This document shows positions 35,548-44,952 of a stretch of DNA of 64,000 nt, piece after piece. The DNA is from an uncultured Collinsella sp. (GTDB lineage Bacteria > Actinomycetota > Coriobacteriia > Coriobacteriales > Coriobacteriaceae). Location: NCBI GenBank assembly GCA_934650095.1, contig CAKUFT010000004.1:4342-68341 (forward strand), read 5' to 3'. Each line of letters starts with the position of its first letter. Position 1 is the stretch's first letter. The notes under the pieces are model-generated. The model did no database searches. It saw only the letters and a program-made list of their open reading frames with translations, and was not told where the DNA came from. The translations under genes were made by a program, and so were the position numbers.

Positions 35548-37308
35548 GTGGCCGACCAGGACGTCAAGATGCTCATCGAGCGCATTATGGCCGAGGCCCG
35601 GACCCATCAGTCCGCCCGCTTCTCAAACAAAATCTATGCTGACGAGCCGATTCTCAAGACCGGCCGTCAGATGCAGAACTTCCTCCCCGACCAGTACCGC
35701 AAGATGCGCGAGATATCGCGCTGGCAGGATGATCCCAAGGGCGGCGCGGGGCGTTGGCTATCGGAAGCGGAGCTCTTTTACCGTCAGGGCCTGCTGATGG
35801 CCGACTTCGAGGACGATTGCCCCTACAACGGCACCTTTAAGTCGTACTTTCCTACCTACAACGCCATGAGCGACCGGCAGCTGCGTGGCTACTTTACCTG
35901 GCGCGCCCAAGTGCGTCGCGGCAACATCGAGGAGACATCGACCTCGTTTGCTTTTCTGTATCTTTACGAATTGATCTGCGGCATTGGCGTCGACGACCCG
36001 CTCGATGGCTTTGACAAGATCAAGGCCTTTTGGGATGCCTATCGCGCCTTTGAGCCCGGTATCGACCGGTTCGCGCGCGTGTGGCTGCAGGATTACGCCG
36101 TGTTCCACGGGCTCGATCCCAAGCTGCTTCACGACTCTAAAACCGTTGCATTCGACAACGCCCTCATCGAGCTGCGCCGTGCAGCGCGAGACCTTGTACC
36201 TGCGTCAGCGCCGTCGGCCCAAGCTCCCAAGCGTCGAAAAGCCTCCGAGCCCACGCTCCCCCTTCCACCCGATGAGGCTCGCGAGGAGCGACTCATGGCC
36301 GCCATCAATGCGCTCTCCACGTACAACCTGAATAACTCACGGCTCGACCGTTCCCACCATCGCGACCTTCGCCACGTGGCATGCGCCGTATATGTCCGCA
36401 TGGCGCGCTACTATGACACGCATCGAAAGACCGGCATCGTAGCGAGCTTGTTTGGGGAGGAGACGGCCATGCCCTACACCATGTTTGCCTCGGCCGTGTT
36501 CTTTGCGCCCGAGCGCCACGAGGACTGCGAATACCGTCTGGACCCCATCCATATCTACCGTTGCCAAAACGGCTTTTGGGAGTGCATGCGCATCCACGGC
36601 AGCAGGCAGAAGAGCAGCAAGCTCGGCGAGATGATGCGCGCCTGCGATCAGCGCTTGCGCCTGGCGCTAGATCCCGCCCATCCCCTTAAGGAAGAAAAGG
36701 TCCCCAAATATCTGGCCAAGATCATCGACGATGAGATCGTGGCATGGCTTTCGTGGGATGCCGCGCACCAGCCCGTCAAGATCGATATCGACCTGAGCCA
36801 GCTGGGACACATCCGAAGTGCCGCCGCACAGACGCGCGAGGCGCTTTTGATCGACGAGGAACGCGAGGACGACGCGCTTGAGGATGCCGAGGCGGCAGGC
36901 CCTGGGAAGCCAGAAGCCAGACCCATGACCGAGGCGATTGTCGAGCCGGTCGCGGCGCCCATGGAACAGGACGAGGATGACGAGCCGACCATCTCCACCG
37001 AGCAATTTGGCGTCGTAGCCCCCCTCCTCGTACCAGCACCAACACCCGTGACGGCCGCGCCCGCCGACATCACGTCCGTACTCGCCCCCGCCGCAGAAGA
37101 TTATCTTCGCGCGCTGCTCGAGCAAAACGCGGCGCAGGCGGCATCGGCGGTGGAGAAGTCGGAGCAGAGCGAAGATATGCTCGTCGACAGCATCAACGAG
37201 ACCCTCTTTGACCTGGTGGGCGACACTGTTATTGAATTTGGCGCGGCAGGGCCGCAGATTATCGAGGACTACGAAGCAGACGTGAGAGGATACCTAGACC
37301 ATGAGTGA
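35548..37308 (+). CDS. TerB N-/C-terminal domain protein
   Basis: A 586-aa soluble protein of the TerB-associated group. Residues about 35-160 match the TerB-N domain (QMQNFLPDQYRKMREISRW, RWLSEAELFYRQGLLMADFEDDCPY, FPTYNAMSDRQLRGYFTWR). A central region (about 245-420) has YRCQNGFWECMRIHG. The C-terminal about 150 residues hold a long acidic low-complexity stretch before a final short domain with ETLFDLVGDTVIEF. The GTG at 35548 has GGAGAGGAGAGGG upstream. Its last eight bases overlap the ATPase start. In the literature as I recall it, TerB-N proteins are linked to stress or phage-response systems with ATPases and helicases. Confidence 0.85.
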   Translation: MADQDVKMLIERIMAEARTHQSARFSNKIYADEPILKTGRQMQNFLPDQYRKMREISRWQDDPKGGAGRWLSEAELFYRQGLLMADFEDDCPYNGTFKSYFPTYNAMSDRQLRGYFTWRAQVRRGNIEETSTSFAFLYLYELICGIGVDDPLDGFDKIKAFWDAYRAFEPGIDRFARVWLQDYAVFHGLDPKLLHDSKTVAFDNALIELRRAARDLVPASAPSAQAPKRRKASEPTLPLPPDEAREERLMAAINALSTYNLNNSRLDRSHHRDLRHVACAVYVRMARYYDTHRKTGIVASLFGEETAMPYTMFASAVFFAPERHEDCEYRLDPIHIYRCQNGFWECMRIHGSRQKSSKLGEMMRACDQRLRLALDPAHPLKEEKVPKYLAKIIDDEIVAWLSWDAAHQPVKIDIDLSQLGHIRSAAAQTREALLIDEEREDDALEDAEAAGPGKPEARPMTEAIVEPVAAPMEQDEDDEPTISTEQFGVVAPLLVPAPTPVTAAPADITSVLAPAAEDYLRALLEQNAAQAASAVEKSEQSEDMLVDSINETLFDLVGDTVIEFGAAGPQIIEDYEADVRGYLDHE

Positions 37309-38605
37309 TACCGCATCCGCAGCGCCCCGCGTGCCCAAGCGCGTCGCCGCCGTCATTCTCAACTCGCTCAAGGGCGGCGTCGTCCCGCGCATCGGCCTTC
37401 CCTACATTACCGTGGGGCGCGAGGTCGAGATTCGTGCCCTGCTCACCGACCTCAGCCTTATCGCCGACGGCGGCGCGAGCTTCCGCTTTTTGGTCGGTCG
37501 CTACGGCGCCGGCAAGAGCTTTTTGCTCCAAACCATCCGCACACACGCCATGGGTGAGGGCTTCGTCGTCGCCGATGCCGACCTATCCCCTGAGCGCCGC
37601 CTGCAGGGTGGCCAGGGCCAGGGTCTGGCCACCTATCGCGAGCTCATCCGCAACATATCGACCAAAACGCGCCCCGAGGGCGGCGCGCTCAATCTTATCC
37701 TGGATCGCTGGGTCGCCTCGTGTGCCGACGCCGACGAGTCGGCCATCAATGCCCAGCTTGCCCCGCTCGAAGAAATGGTTCACGGCTTTGACTTCACCCG
37801 TATGCTCCATCGCTATCGTACGGCCGTCGCAGAGGGCGACGAAGAGAGCATGAGCCGCGTGACCAAATGGATTCGCGGCGAGTACCGCACCAAGAGCGAG
37901 GCGCGCGCCGAGCTGGGCTCCTCGACCATCATCAGCGACGACGACTGGTACGACTACGTCAAGCTCATCGCACGCTTTTTGGTCTGCAGCGGCTACAAGG
38001 GCATGCTGGTGCTCATCGACGAACTTGTAAACCTGTACAAGATTCCCAACGCCATCACGCGCCAGTACAACTACGAGAAGATCCTGACCATGTACAACGA
38101 CACGCTGCAAGGCAAGGCGCAGTACTTGGGCATGATTATGGGCGGCACTCCAACCTCTATCGAGGACCGTCGACGCGGCGTGTTTTCCTATGAAGCCCTG
38201 CGCAGCCGTCTCGCCCAGGGCCGTTTTGCGCGCGAGGACCTCAAGGACATGCTTGCGCCCATCATCCGCCTGCAGCCGCTCACCTATGAGGAGTTGCTGG
38301 TGCTCATCGAAAAACTCATGCAGATCCATGCCGGCTACTTTGGCTGGACGCCCACGCTTGCCGAAAACGACTTGGTGGACTTTCTCAAGATTGAGTTCGG
38401 CCGCGTGGGAGCCGATACGCACTTGACGCCGCGTGAGGTTATCCGTGACTTTATCGAGCTGCTCGATATCCTGTGTCAGAACCCCGATGCAAATGTGGCC
38501 GAGCTGCTGCAAAGCGTCGGCGGCGACGCGCTGGCGCCGGCAGCCGCAACAGGCGACACCGGCACCGCGGGCGGCGACTGCAACTTCGCCGAGTTCACCA
38601 TCTAA
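37301..38605 (+). CDS. BrxC/BrxD-type P-loop ATPase (DUF2791)
   Basis: A 434-aa AAA-like ATPase with GREVEIRALLTDL, Walker A GRYGAGKSFLLQTIR near residue 67, VVADADLSPERRLQG, GLATYRELIRNISTKTRPEGG and a Walker B-like MLVLIDELVNLYKI near 248. This is the DUF2791 family to which BREX BrxD belongs. It probably acts on nucleic acid or remodels partner proteins. The start overlaps the TerB-domain gene by eight bases. No PglX methylase or PglZ phosphatase is nearby, so this is not a complete BREX locus. Confidence 0.88.
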   Translation: MSDTASAAPRVPKRVAAVILNSLKGGVVPRIGLPYITVGREVEIRALLTDLSLIADGGASFRFLVGRYGAGKSFLLQTIRTHAMGEGFVVADADLSPERRLQGGQGQGLATYRELIRNISTKTRPEGGALNLILDRWVASCADADESAINAQLAPLEEMVHGFDFTRMLHRYRTAVAEGDEESMSRVTKWIRGEYRTKSEARAELGSSTIISDDDWYDYVKLIARFLVCSGYKGMLVLIDELVNLYKIPNAITRQYNYEKILTMYNDTLQGKAQYLGMIMGGTPTSIEDRRRGVFSYEALRSRLAQGRFAREDLKDMLAPIIRLQPLTYEELLVLIEKLMQIHAGYFGWTPTLAENDLVDFLKIEFGRVGADTHLTPREVIRDFIELLDILCQNPDANVAELLQSVGGDALAPAAATGDTGTAGGDCNFAEFTI

Positions 38606-38642
38606 CCTACCAAAAAGGAACAGGTTTATTTTGGCAGGTTTT
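38606..38642 (+). promoter_or_regulatory. Hairpin between the ATPase and helicase genes
   Basis: ACCTACCAAAA and TTTTGGCAGGT pair with one mismatch, followed by TTTTAT. It could be a partial terminator or attenuator that sets helicase levels below those of the ATPase. Confidence 0.45.
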
Positions 38643-38721
38643 ATCTGGGCAAACGTTGAAGCAGTAATGCAGCAAGCCGTTGCCAGCCGCGTTGAGAGAT
38701 TCGTTGTTGAAAGGAGGACCC

Positions 38722-41166
38722 GTGAACGCCTTTGACCGCTACGCCCCGTTTATCCAAGACTTCATCTACTCCCACGATTGGGAGAGCTTGCGCTCTATCC
38801 AGGTTGCGGCGGCAGATGCCATCTTCAACACACAGGACAATGTGCTCCTGACGGCATCCACGGCTTCCGGCAAAACCGAGGCAGCCTTCTTTCCCATCCT
38901 GACCGAGTTTTGGGAGAACCCGCCCGCAAGCGTGGGCGCCCTCTACATTGGCCCCCTCAAGGCGCTCATCAACGACCAATTCGTCCGCCTCAACGACCTG
39001 TGCGAAGAAGCCGATATCCCCGTCTGGCACTGGCATGGCGATGTCTCGCAATCACACAAGGCCAAACTCATCAAAAAACCGAGCGGCATCCTACAGATTA
39101 CGCCCGAGTCGCTCGAGGCGCTCCTGATCCATAAGCACATGGCGATCCCGCGCATGTTTTGCGACCTGCGCTATGTGGTTATCGACGAAGTCCACTCGCT
39201 CATGCGCGGTGACCGCGGCGGGCAGACGCTCTGTCTTATCGAGCGCCTCTCGCGCATGGCAGGCGTGCAGCCCCGCCGCATTGGCCTTTCGGCCACCATC
39301 GGCGACCCCGGGCGCACGGGTGCCTTTCTCTCGCAGGGAACGGGGCGCGACTGCGTTATCCCCCGCTTTGAGGAACCGCGCCGCGTGTGGCGCATCTCCA
39401 TGGAGCACTTCTACAACTCGGGCCCCCAGGCGCAGCAACGAGGATTTATGAGCGCAGGGCCGCAGGAAGCCGAGGTGCTCGCATGCGAGCGCATTGAAGC
39501 AGCGGCACCCGCGGCACCGCCCGCCGGCATCCAAGATATGCGCCACAGCGGACAGCTTACACAGGAGGAACGCCGTCAACGTCGCGAACAGACACGAGGC
39601 AAGGCCGCCCCTAAGGACCGTCGCACTTCCTCGGCTCCCGAGGGAGAAGTCGACATCCCGCGAGCGACCGAGCAGGCGCTGCTCAACACCACCGATACCG
39701 CGCCCGACAACGCCGATCCCGGCATGGGCTATATCTTTGAACATACCCGCGGCCGCAAGTGCCTGGTCTTTGCCAACTCGCGCGAGGAGGCAGAGGCCGT
39801 GTGCTCCATGCTGCGCAGCTACTGTGAGAACCGGCACGAGCCCGACCGCTTCCTGATCCACCACGGCAACCTCTCGGCATCGCTGCGCGAGACCACCGAG
39901 GAGCTCATGCGCGACGAGGAACAGGCACAGACAACCGTCACCACCTCCACGCTGGAGCTCGGTATTGATATCGGCCGTCTGGAGCGCGCGTTTCAGATCG
40001 ACGCACCGTTTACCGTCAGTTCCTTCTTGCAGCGCATGGGGCGTACAGGTCGCCGCGATCTTCCGCCCGAGATGTGGTTCGTCATGCGCGAGGAGGAGCC
40101 CGAGCCGCGCACGATGATGCCCGAAACGATTCCCTGGAAGCTCCTGCAGGGCATCGCGCTCGTGCAACTCTATCGTGAGGAAAAGTGGGTCGAGCCACCC
40201 GAGCTCGATCGACTCCCCTACAGCTTGCTCTATCACCAGACCATGTCGACGCTCGCCAGCACCGGCGAGCTCACACCGGCCGAACTTGCCCAGCGCGTGC
40301 TCACGCTCAGCTATTTCCACCGCGTCTCCGCCGATGACTACCGCGTGCTGCTGCGCCACCTCATTAAGATCGACCACATCCAGGTCACCGAGGGCGGCGG
40401 GCTCATCGTGGGCCTCGCGGGCGAGCGCATCATCAACAACTTTAAGTTCTACGCCGTGTTCCAGGAGAACGAGGAGTTTACCGTTCGCAGCGAATCGGCC
40501 GAGCTGGGCACGATCGTCAACCCGCCACCACCTGGCGAGCGCATCGCCATCGCAGGCCATTGCTGGATTGTCGAGGAAGTGGACTGGAAGCGTCACACCG
40601 TCTTTGCCACACAGGTCAAGGGCCGTGTACCGGCCTACTTTGGCGACTGCCCTGGCGACATTAACACACATGTACTCGAGCGCATGCGCCAGGCGCTCAA
40701 CGAGCACGCGGCATATCCGTACCTTATGGGCAACGCACGAGCACGCCTTGCGCAGGCTCGTCATACCGCCGAGATCTCGGGCGCGGGAACCAAGCCGCTC
40801 ATCAACCTGGGCGGCGACACGTGGGTGCTCTTCCCCTGGTTGGGCAGCTATGCCTTCTTGGCGCTCGAACGCATGCTCAAGATTAAATGCGCCGCAGAGC
40901 TTGGCCTTCGCGGGCTCGATCCGTCGCGCCCGTACTTTATGCAGTTTAAGATGAAGGCCGACGAGGAGACGTTCTTTGAGGTGCTCGCTGCCGAGGCCGA
41001 GAAAGACTTCGATCCTATCGAGCTCGTCTATCCCGGCGAGGTGCCCTACTTCGATCGTTACGACGAATTCGTTCCCGAGGAACTCGTGCGCAAAGGCTTT
41101 GCCGAAGGCGTCCTCGACATCGAAGGCATGAAGCAACGCGTCCTCGGCTGGCGCGACCACGCCTAA
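38722..41166 (+). CDS. Lhr-like DEAD/DEAH helicase (BrxHI-like)
   Basis: An 814-aa SF2 helicase with Walker A STASGKTEAAFFPIL near residue 46, IGPLKALINDQF, ITPESLEALLI, box II VIDEVHSLMRGDRGGQ, SATIGDPG, motif V TSTLELGIDIG and motif VI QRMGRTGRR. A long Lhr-type C-terminal region follows. I place the start at the GTG at 38722 because AAAGGAGG sits seven bases before it; a GTG-preceding ATG at 38680 lacks a site. Together with a DUF2791 ATPase this is the pair seen in BREX types 2 and 6 (BrxD-BrxHI), here with a TerB-domain protein instead of the BREX core. Confidence 0.88.
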   Translation: MNAFDRYAPFIQDFIYSHDWESLRSIQVAAADAIFNTQDNVLLTASTASGKTEAAFFPILTEFWENPPASVGALYIGPLKALINDQFVRLNDLCEEADIPVWHWHGDVSQSHKAKLIKKPSGILQITPESLEALLIHKHMAIPRMFCDLRYVVIDEVHSLMRGDRGGQTLCLIERLSRMAGVQPRRIGLSATIGDPGRTGAFLSQGTGRDCVIPRFEEPRRVWRISMEHFYNSGPQAQQRGFMSAGPQEAEVLACERIEAAAPAAPPAGIQDMRHSGQLTQEERRQRREQTRGKAAPKDRRTSSAPEGEVDIPRATEQALLNTTDTAPDNADPGMGYIFEHTRGRKCLVFANSREEAEAVCSMLRSYCENRHEPDRFLIHHGNLSASLRETTEELMRDEEQAQTTVTTSTLELGIDIGRLERAFQIDAPFTVSSFLQRMGRTGRRDLPPEMWFVMREEEPEPRTMMPETIPWKLLQGIALVQLYREEKWVEPPELDRLPYSLLYHQTMSTLASTGELTPAELAQRVLTLSYFHRVSADDYRVLLRHLIKIDHIQVTEGGGLIVGLAGERIINNFKFYAVFQENEEFTVRSESAELGTIVNPPPPGERIAIAGHCWIVEEVDWKRHTVFATQVKGRVPAYFGDCPGDINTHVLERMRQALNEHAAYPYLMGNARARLAQARHTAEISGAGTKPLINLGGDTWVLFPWLGSYAFLALERMLKIKCAAELGLRGLDPSRPYFMQFKMKADEETFFEVLAAEAEKDFDPIELVYPGEVPYFDRYDEFVPEELVRKGFAEGVLDIEGMKQRVLGWRDHA

Positions 41167-41197
41167 GACCAGTCTTTTTGGGACGGGGCTCAATAAG

Positions 41198-42073
41198 CTA
41201 GTCGTGGAGCGGAATGCCGAGGAAGTCGGTGTCGAAAGGTACGGCCTCGGCAAAGGCATAGTCACCGTCGCTGGCGATGAGCAGATAGTTCTCCTCGCCG
41301 CCAAACTCTGTATCGCCACAGGGAATCACCCAAGCGTGGTCGAACACCTCGAGCGCCGTGGCGGCGCAATCGCGCAGGAACGACACATCGCTTCCCTCGT
41401 TCGCGCTCACGATATTGGCTACATAGATGCCGCCCGGGTTCAAGCTGCCCCGGGCGAAACGGAGCGCCTCAACGGTCGCCAGCTCGCGCACGGGTTCGGC
41501 GCCGCCAAAGCAATCGCTCACAACCACGTCGTAGCGACGATGTCCCACGCTCGTCACACCCAGGTACGAACGCGCCTCGGCGGTAATCACCCGTAGGCGA
41601 TCGCCAACCGTGCGCTCCAGCTCGTCCAAGTAGAACCAACGACGCGCCAGACGCGTAATCTCGGCATCGTACTCGATGACGTCCATGCGCAAGCCTTCAT
41701 GCGACATCAGCGCAAACTTGGGATAGGCAAACCCGCCACCGCCCAGCATGAGCATGCGGTCGATACCATGCCCGTAAGTATCGCGCATGGCGTCCTCGGC
41801 CTCGAACACATCGTCAAATGCGCGATAGTACGCAAAGGCCGGCTCAGCCCAGCGATCGCCAACATAGCTCGCGCTTTGGTAGACGCCTCGCTGCACGAGC
41901 ACACGGACCTCGGCACCGCTCTCATCGTGCACACGCTTCACGCGCGCCAACCCGTTGCGGGTCCGTGCGACCTGCAAACAGGCAGCGCGAACAGCGACGG
42001 CAGCTGTACCCAGCGCCGCGGCTCCCAGGGCAACGCCGGCAACAACTCCGACGGAAACACTCGGCTTGTTCAT
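41198..42073 (-). CDS. Spermidine synthase-like methyltransferase-fold protein
   Basis: A 291-aa protein with an N-terminal hydrophobic segment (residues about 5-28), then a Rossmann methyltransferase fold of the spermidine-synthase type: MLMLGGGGFAYPKFALMSHEGLRMDVIEYDAEITRLARRWF, and YDVVVSDCFGGAEPVRELATVEALRFARGSLNPGGIYVANI. The acidic residues after the glycine loop are retained, but the substrate-gate residues of true SpeE cannot be confirmed by eye, so a polyamine role is uncertain. Its start directly abuts the Elp3 stop, so the two are one unit. Confidence 0.75.
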   Translation of the reverse strand: MNKPSVSVGVVAGVALGAAALGTAAVAVRAACLQVARTRNGLARVKRVHDESGAEVRVLVQRGVYQSASYVGDRWAEPAFAYYRAFDDVFEAEDAMRDTYGHGIDRMLMLGGGGFAYPKFALMSHEGLRMDVIEYDAEITRLARRWFYLDELERTVGDRLRVITAEARSYLGVTSVGHRRYDVVVSDCFGGAEPVRELATVEALRFARGSLNPGGIYVANIVSANEGSDVSFLRDCAATALEVFDHAWVIPCGDTEFGGEENYLLIASDGDYAFAEAVPFDTDFLGIPLHD

Positions 42074-43981
42074 CTAGAGCTCCTTCTGCAGATAAAGGTC
42101 ATGGTCGCAAAAACCCAGGTGGCGGTAATACTCACGCGTGCCAATCGCGCTGATCACGTTAATGCGCGTATAGCCGGCATCCTGAGCGATCTCACACGCA
42201 CGTTCCACGAGCAAACGCCCCAGACCGTGATGCTGAGCCGCCTGGCCCTGATCGCCCACGCGCGCCGCCATACCATAGACGTGCACCTCGCGAATCATCG
42301 CCTCCTCCGGCCCCGTCGGCAGCTCGTCCGCGTGCGCGGCAACAAACGAACGATCGGGCAGCGACAGGCGCAAAAAGCCGGCGATCTTGCCTTCGGGCGT
42401 CACCCACTGCAAAAAGCGTTCACGCGTCACCGGCGTCTCGTACGCCACCTCCTCGTCAAGGGCCAGCTCATCCAGGTCGGCGCCCGCCGTGCTGATCTCG
42501 CGATAGCGAATCTCGCGCACCGTCGCACCGTCATCCCGAGCAGCCAGGCGGTTCTCGACGAGCTGACGTAGGTTGGGCTTCTTGTTGCCCACCATAATGT
42601 CGTCGGAGCTAAAGTCGCGAATCATGCGGCTAATGCGGCAGAACGCCGGCGTCACCACGATGTCGTCTGCCAACACATCGAGCAGCTCTTCCTCGGTATA
42701 GGGGCGCCACTCGCCACGCTCATAGCAGCCCACCAGACGCGAACCCTCGATGAGCGCACACGGGTAGACCTTGACCTCGTCGGGCATAAAGGCCCCCTCG
42801 GTCATAAAGCGCTCGTAGTCACGCTTGTCCCCCTCGGGCGTAGCACCCAACAAGTTGAGCATAAAGTGCGCGTGGATCTTAAAGCCAAACAGGCGCGCAA
42901 GCGAAAACGCCCGCTCAATCTGCGCCACCGTAATGCGGCGCTCGTTGATATCGAGCAGGTGCTGGTCAAGGCTTTGGATGCCCATCTGAATCTTGGTGCA
43001 GCCCAGGCGGCGGATAAGCGTGAGGGCCTGTGGCGTTACGGCATCGGGGCGCGTCTCGATAACGAGCCCCACCACGCGATGCTTCGCCGTCTCGTTGATG
43101 CGCTGCTGGCGCTCAAGCTCCTCCATCGTTGCTGTCTGCCACTCGGCGACCTCGCCCCACGGCGTGCCGGGGCCGTACAGACGACGCACCGCGCGGTTGT
43201 AGCCGCCCACGGCAGCATCCACACGCCTCTGCTCGTCGGCAACACCTGCCGCAAGTTCACGCTCATCGATTGCAATACCGGCAGCCCGATAGCGCTCGCG
43301 ACGCTCCGCCACCACCGGCGGCAACGCATCGGCGGGCGCGTCATCGAGCAGGCGTCCCGCCTCGGCGCGGCTGATGCCCGGGCGGGCCAGCATGGGATTG
43401 GCCGCCACGCCGGCCACGGCATCGTCGTTGAGCGCACGGAAGAGCTCCGACATAAACCACGTCTGATACCCTTGCGGATAGTCGCTCCAGGTACCGCCGA
43501 GCACAATGAGCTCGATCTTGTCGGTCGCATGCCCCATCTGCGAAAGTGCGGTCAGGCGAGCGCTCACCTGCAAATACGGGTCAAAGCAGTTTTGCTCCGC
43601 ACGGGCGCATGCCGGCTCGGCATGCAGATAGCTTTTGGGCATGCGCAGATCGTTGGGGCAAAACAGGCAATCGCCCGAACAGGGCCACGGCTTGGTGATG
43701 ACGGTAATGGTCGCCACGCCCGAGGCCGTTCGGCGCGGCTTCATGCGCAGCACCTGCAGCAGCTGACGCTCCAGCTCGGCATCGACATTCCATCCAGCCC
43801 AACGAGCCGGCTTCTCACGTTTAACCCGCTGGTAAAACGGCAGCAGTCGGCGCTTGGCCAGGTCACGTTTGTCGGCACCCTCGCGGCGCGCCTCGGCATG
43901 TATCAGTTTGACGAGGGTCTTGTCGTCCACGGCCTCGCCACGACGCAGGACCTCGAGTATGTTCAAGATAATCTGTTCCAT
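42074..43981 (-). CDS. Elp3 family radical-SAM/acetyltransferase (tRNA wobble uridine modification)
   Basis: A 635-aa bacterial Elp3. The radical-SAM half has KPWPCSGDCLFCPND with a CX3CX2C cluster near residues 100-107, LGGTWSDYPQGYQTWFMSELFRALN, and RPDAVTPQALTLIRRLGCTKIQMGIQSLD. The C-terminal GNAT half ends HHGLGRLLVERACEIAQDAGYTRINVISAIGTREYYRHLGF. Elp3 makes carboxymethyl-uridine at position 34 of tRNA from acetyl-CoA and SAM. Starts at the ATG at 43981. A Trm9-like methylase lies 2 kb away, discussed in the findings. Confidence 0.93.
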   Translation of the reverse strand: MEQIILNILEVLRRGEAVDDKTLVKLIHAEARREGADKRDLAKRRLLPFYQRVKREKPARWAGWNVDAELERQLLQVLRMKPRRTASGVATITVITKPWPCSGDCLFCPNDLRMPKSYLHAEPACARAEQNCFDPYLQVSARLTALSQMGHATDKIELIVLGGTWSDYPQGYQTWFMSELFRALNDDAVAGVAANPMLARPGISRAEAGRLLDDAPADALPPVVAERRERYRAAGIAIDERELAAGVADEQRRVDAAVGGYNRAVRRLYGPGTPWGEVAEWQTATMEELERQQRINETAKHRVVGLVIETRPDAVTPQALTLIRRLGCTKIQMGIQSLDQHLLDINERRITVAQIERAFSLARLFGFKIHAHFMLNLLGATPEGDKRDYERFMTEGAFMPDEVKVYPCALIEGSRLVGCYERGEWRPYTEEELLDVLADDIVVTPAFCRISRMIRDFSSDDIMVGNKKPNLRQLVENRLAARDDGATVREIRYREISTAGADLDELALDEEVAYETPVTRERFLQWVTPEGKIAGFLRLSLPDRSFVAAHADELPTGPEEAMIREVHVYGMAARVGDQGQAAQHHGLGRLLVERACEIAQDAGYTRINVISAIGTREYYRHLGFCDHDLYLQKEL

Positions 43982-44082
43982 GTCCCCATTGTAAAGGCAA
44001 AGGCGCCGGAGCCAACCTCGGCCCCGACGCCTCCATCAAAGAGTGCGTCTGCGCTTTTGCCTCTAGACCTTCATCCGCCCCA

Positions 44083-44952
44083 TTACTCCGAGTCAAACGA
44101 CATATCGCCCGCACCGACCTCAAAACGATACGCGGCGGATTTGTCACCGTTATCGAACTCAAGATTCGAAACCATCTCACCGTCATAGCCATCCGGAAGG
44201 AAGTCGCTCTCGAAGTCGCCACAACCCAAGGTGAGGCTCGCCTTAAAGCCCGTAGAGTTCGGAACCGTTATCTCCGCATCGCCCGAACCCACGGTAACGT
44301 CCATCGACTTCGCAGGGGCCTGATTCAGGTCAAACGTCACGTCGCCCAAACCAACCTCGGCACTCAGAGTGTCGGTTACGGCGCCGGTAAACTCAACGTC
44401 GCCCGAACCAAGCGTCACATCCAGATCGCGGCATGCAATGCCCGTAAACGTCAAGTCGCCCGATTCAACGCTTGCCGTAATGCCGACCATGTTCTCGGCA
44501 ACTTCGCGCGGAAGCTCAATGGTGACCGTACGGTTAATCGCGCGCTCGTCGTCGCAATCGTACTGGCTGATTTTAAGCGTAGAGCCCTTGACCTCTGCAA
44601 GGTTCCGGGTTGCCGCATCTGAAGCAGGTGCCCCCTTCGCAACGCGACCACTCTCGATGACACGCACCGGCCCACCGGAGACGTGCTTGATCTCGACCGT
44701 GCTCGATGTCACATCCAAATCAAGGGACTGGAATGAGTCAGCATCAAAGGTCTCACTCGAAAGCTTCTGAGGCTGAGCAGAATAGTTGCCGCTATCCCGA
44801 CCAGGCCAATCGAGCGTAGCGGTGCCGAAATCCCACGGTCCCTCAAAATGAATCAAAGTCCTCGAAATGCCAAATACAAGCCCGATGATGAGCACAAACG
44901 CTCCGATGCCGACGCCCAGACGCAGCTTGGATTCATGCGAAAGCTTCATCAT
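44083..44952 (-). CDS. DUF4097-type putative adhesin/membrane protein
   Basis: A 289-aa protein with one N-terminal membrane segment (residues about 11-30, RLGVGIGAFVLIIGLVFGI). A right-handed beta-helix-like repeat region follows, with recurring SGDLTFTG, SGDVEFTG, LGDVTFD, SGDAEITVP and CGDFESDF units at roughly 21-residue spacing, the hallmark of DUF4097/DUF2807 adhesin-like domains. Exact function is unknown. It overlaps the XRE regulator by four bases (ATGA), the usual regulator-sensor pairing for this family. Confidence 0.82.
   Translation of the reverse strand: MMKLSHESKLRLGVGIGAFVLIIGLVFGISRTLIHFEGPWDFGTATLDWPGRDSGNYSAQPQKLSSETFDADSFQSLDLDVTSSTVEIKHVSGGPVRVIESGRVAKGAPASDAATRNLAEVKGSTLKISQYDCDDERAINRTVTIELPREVAENMVGITASVESGDLTFTGIACRDLDVTLGSGDVEFTGAVTDTLSAEVGLGDVTFDLNQAPAKSMDVTVGSGDAEITVPNSTGFKASLTLGCGDFESDFLPDGYDGEMVSNLEFDNGDKSAAYRFEVGAGDMSFDSE

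Noticed and set aside
35548..41166. Calling the locus a complete BREX system
   Set aside because: No PglX methylase, PglZ phosphatase, BrxL or BrxA/B is present in the neighbourhood.
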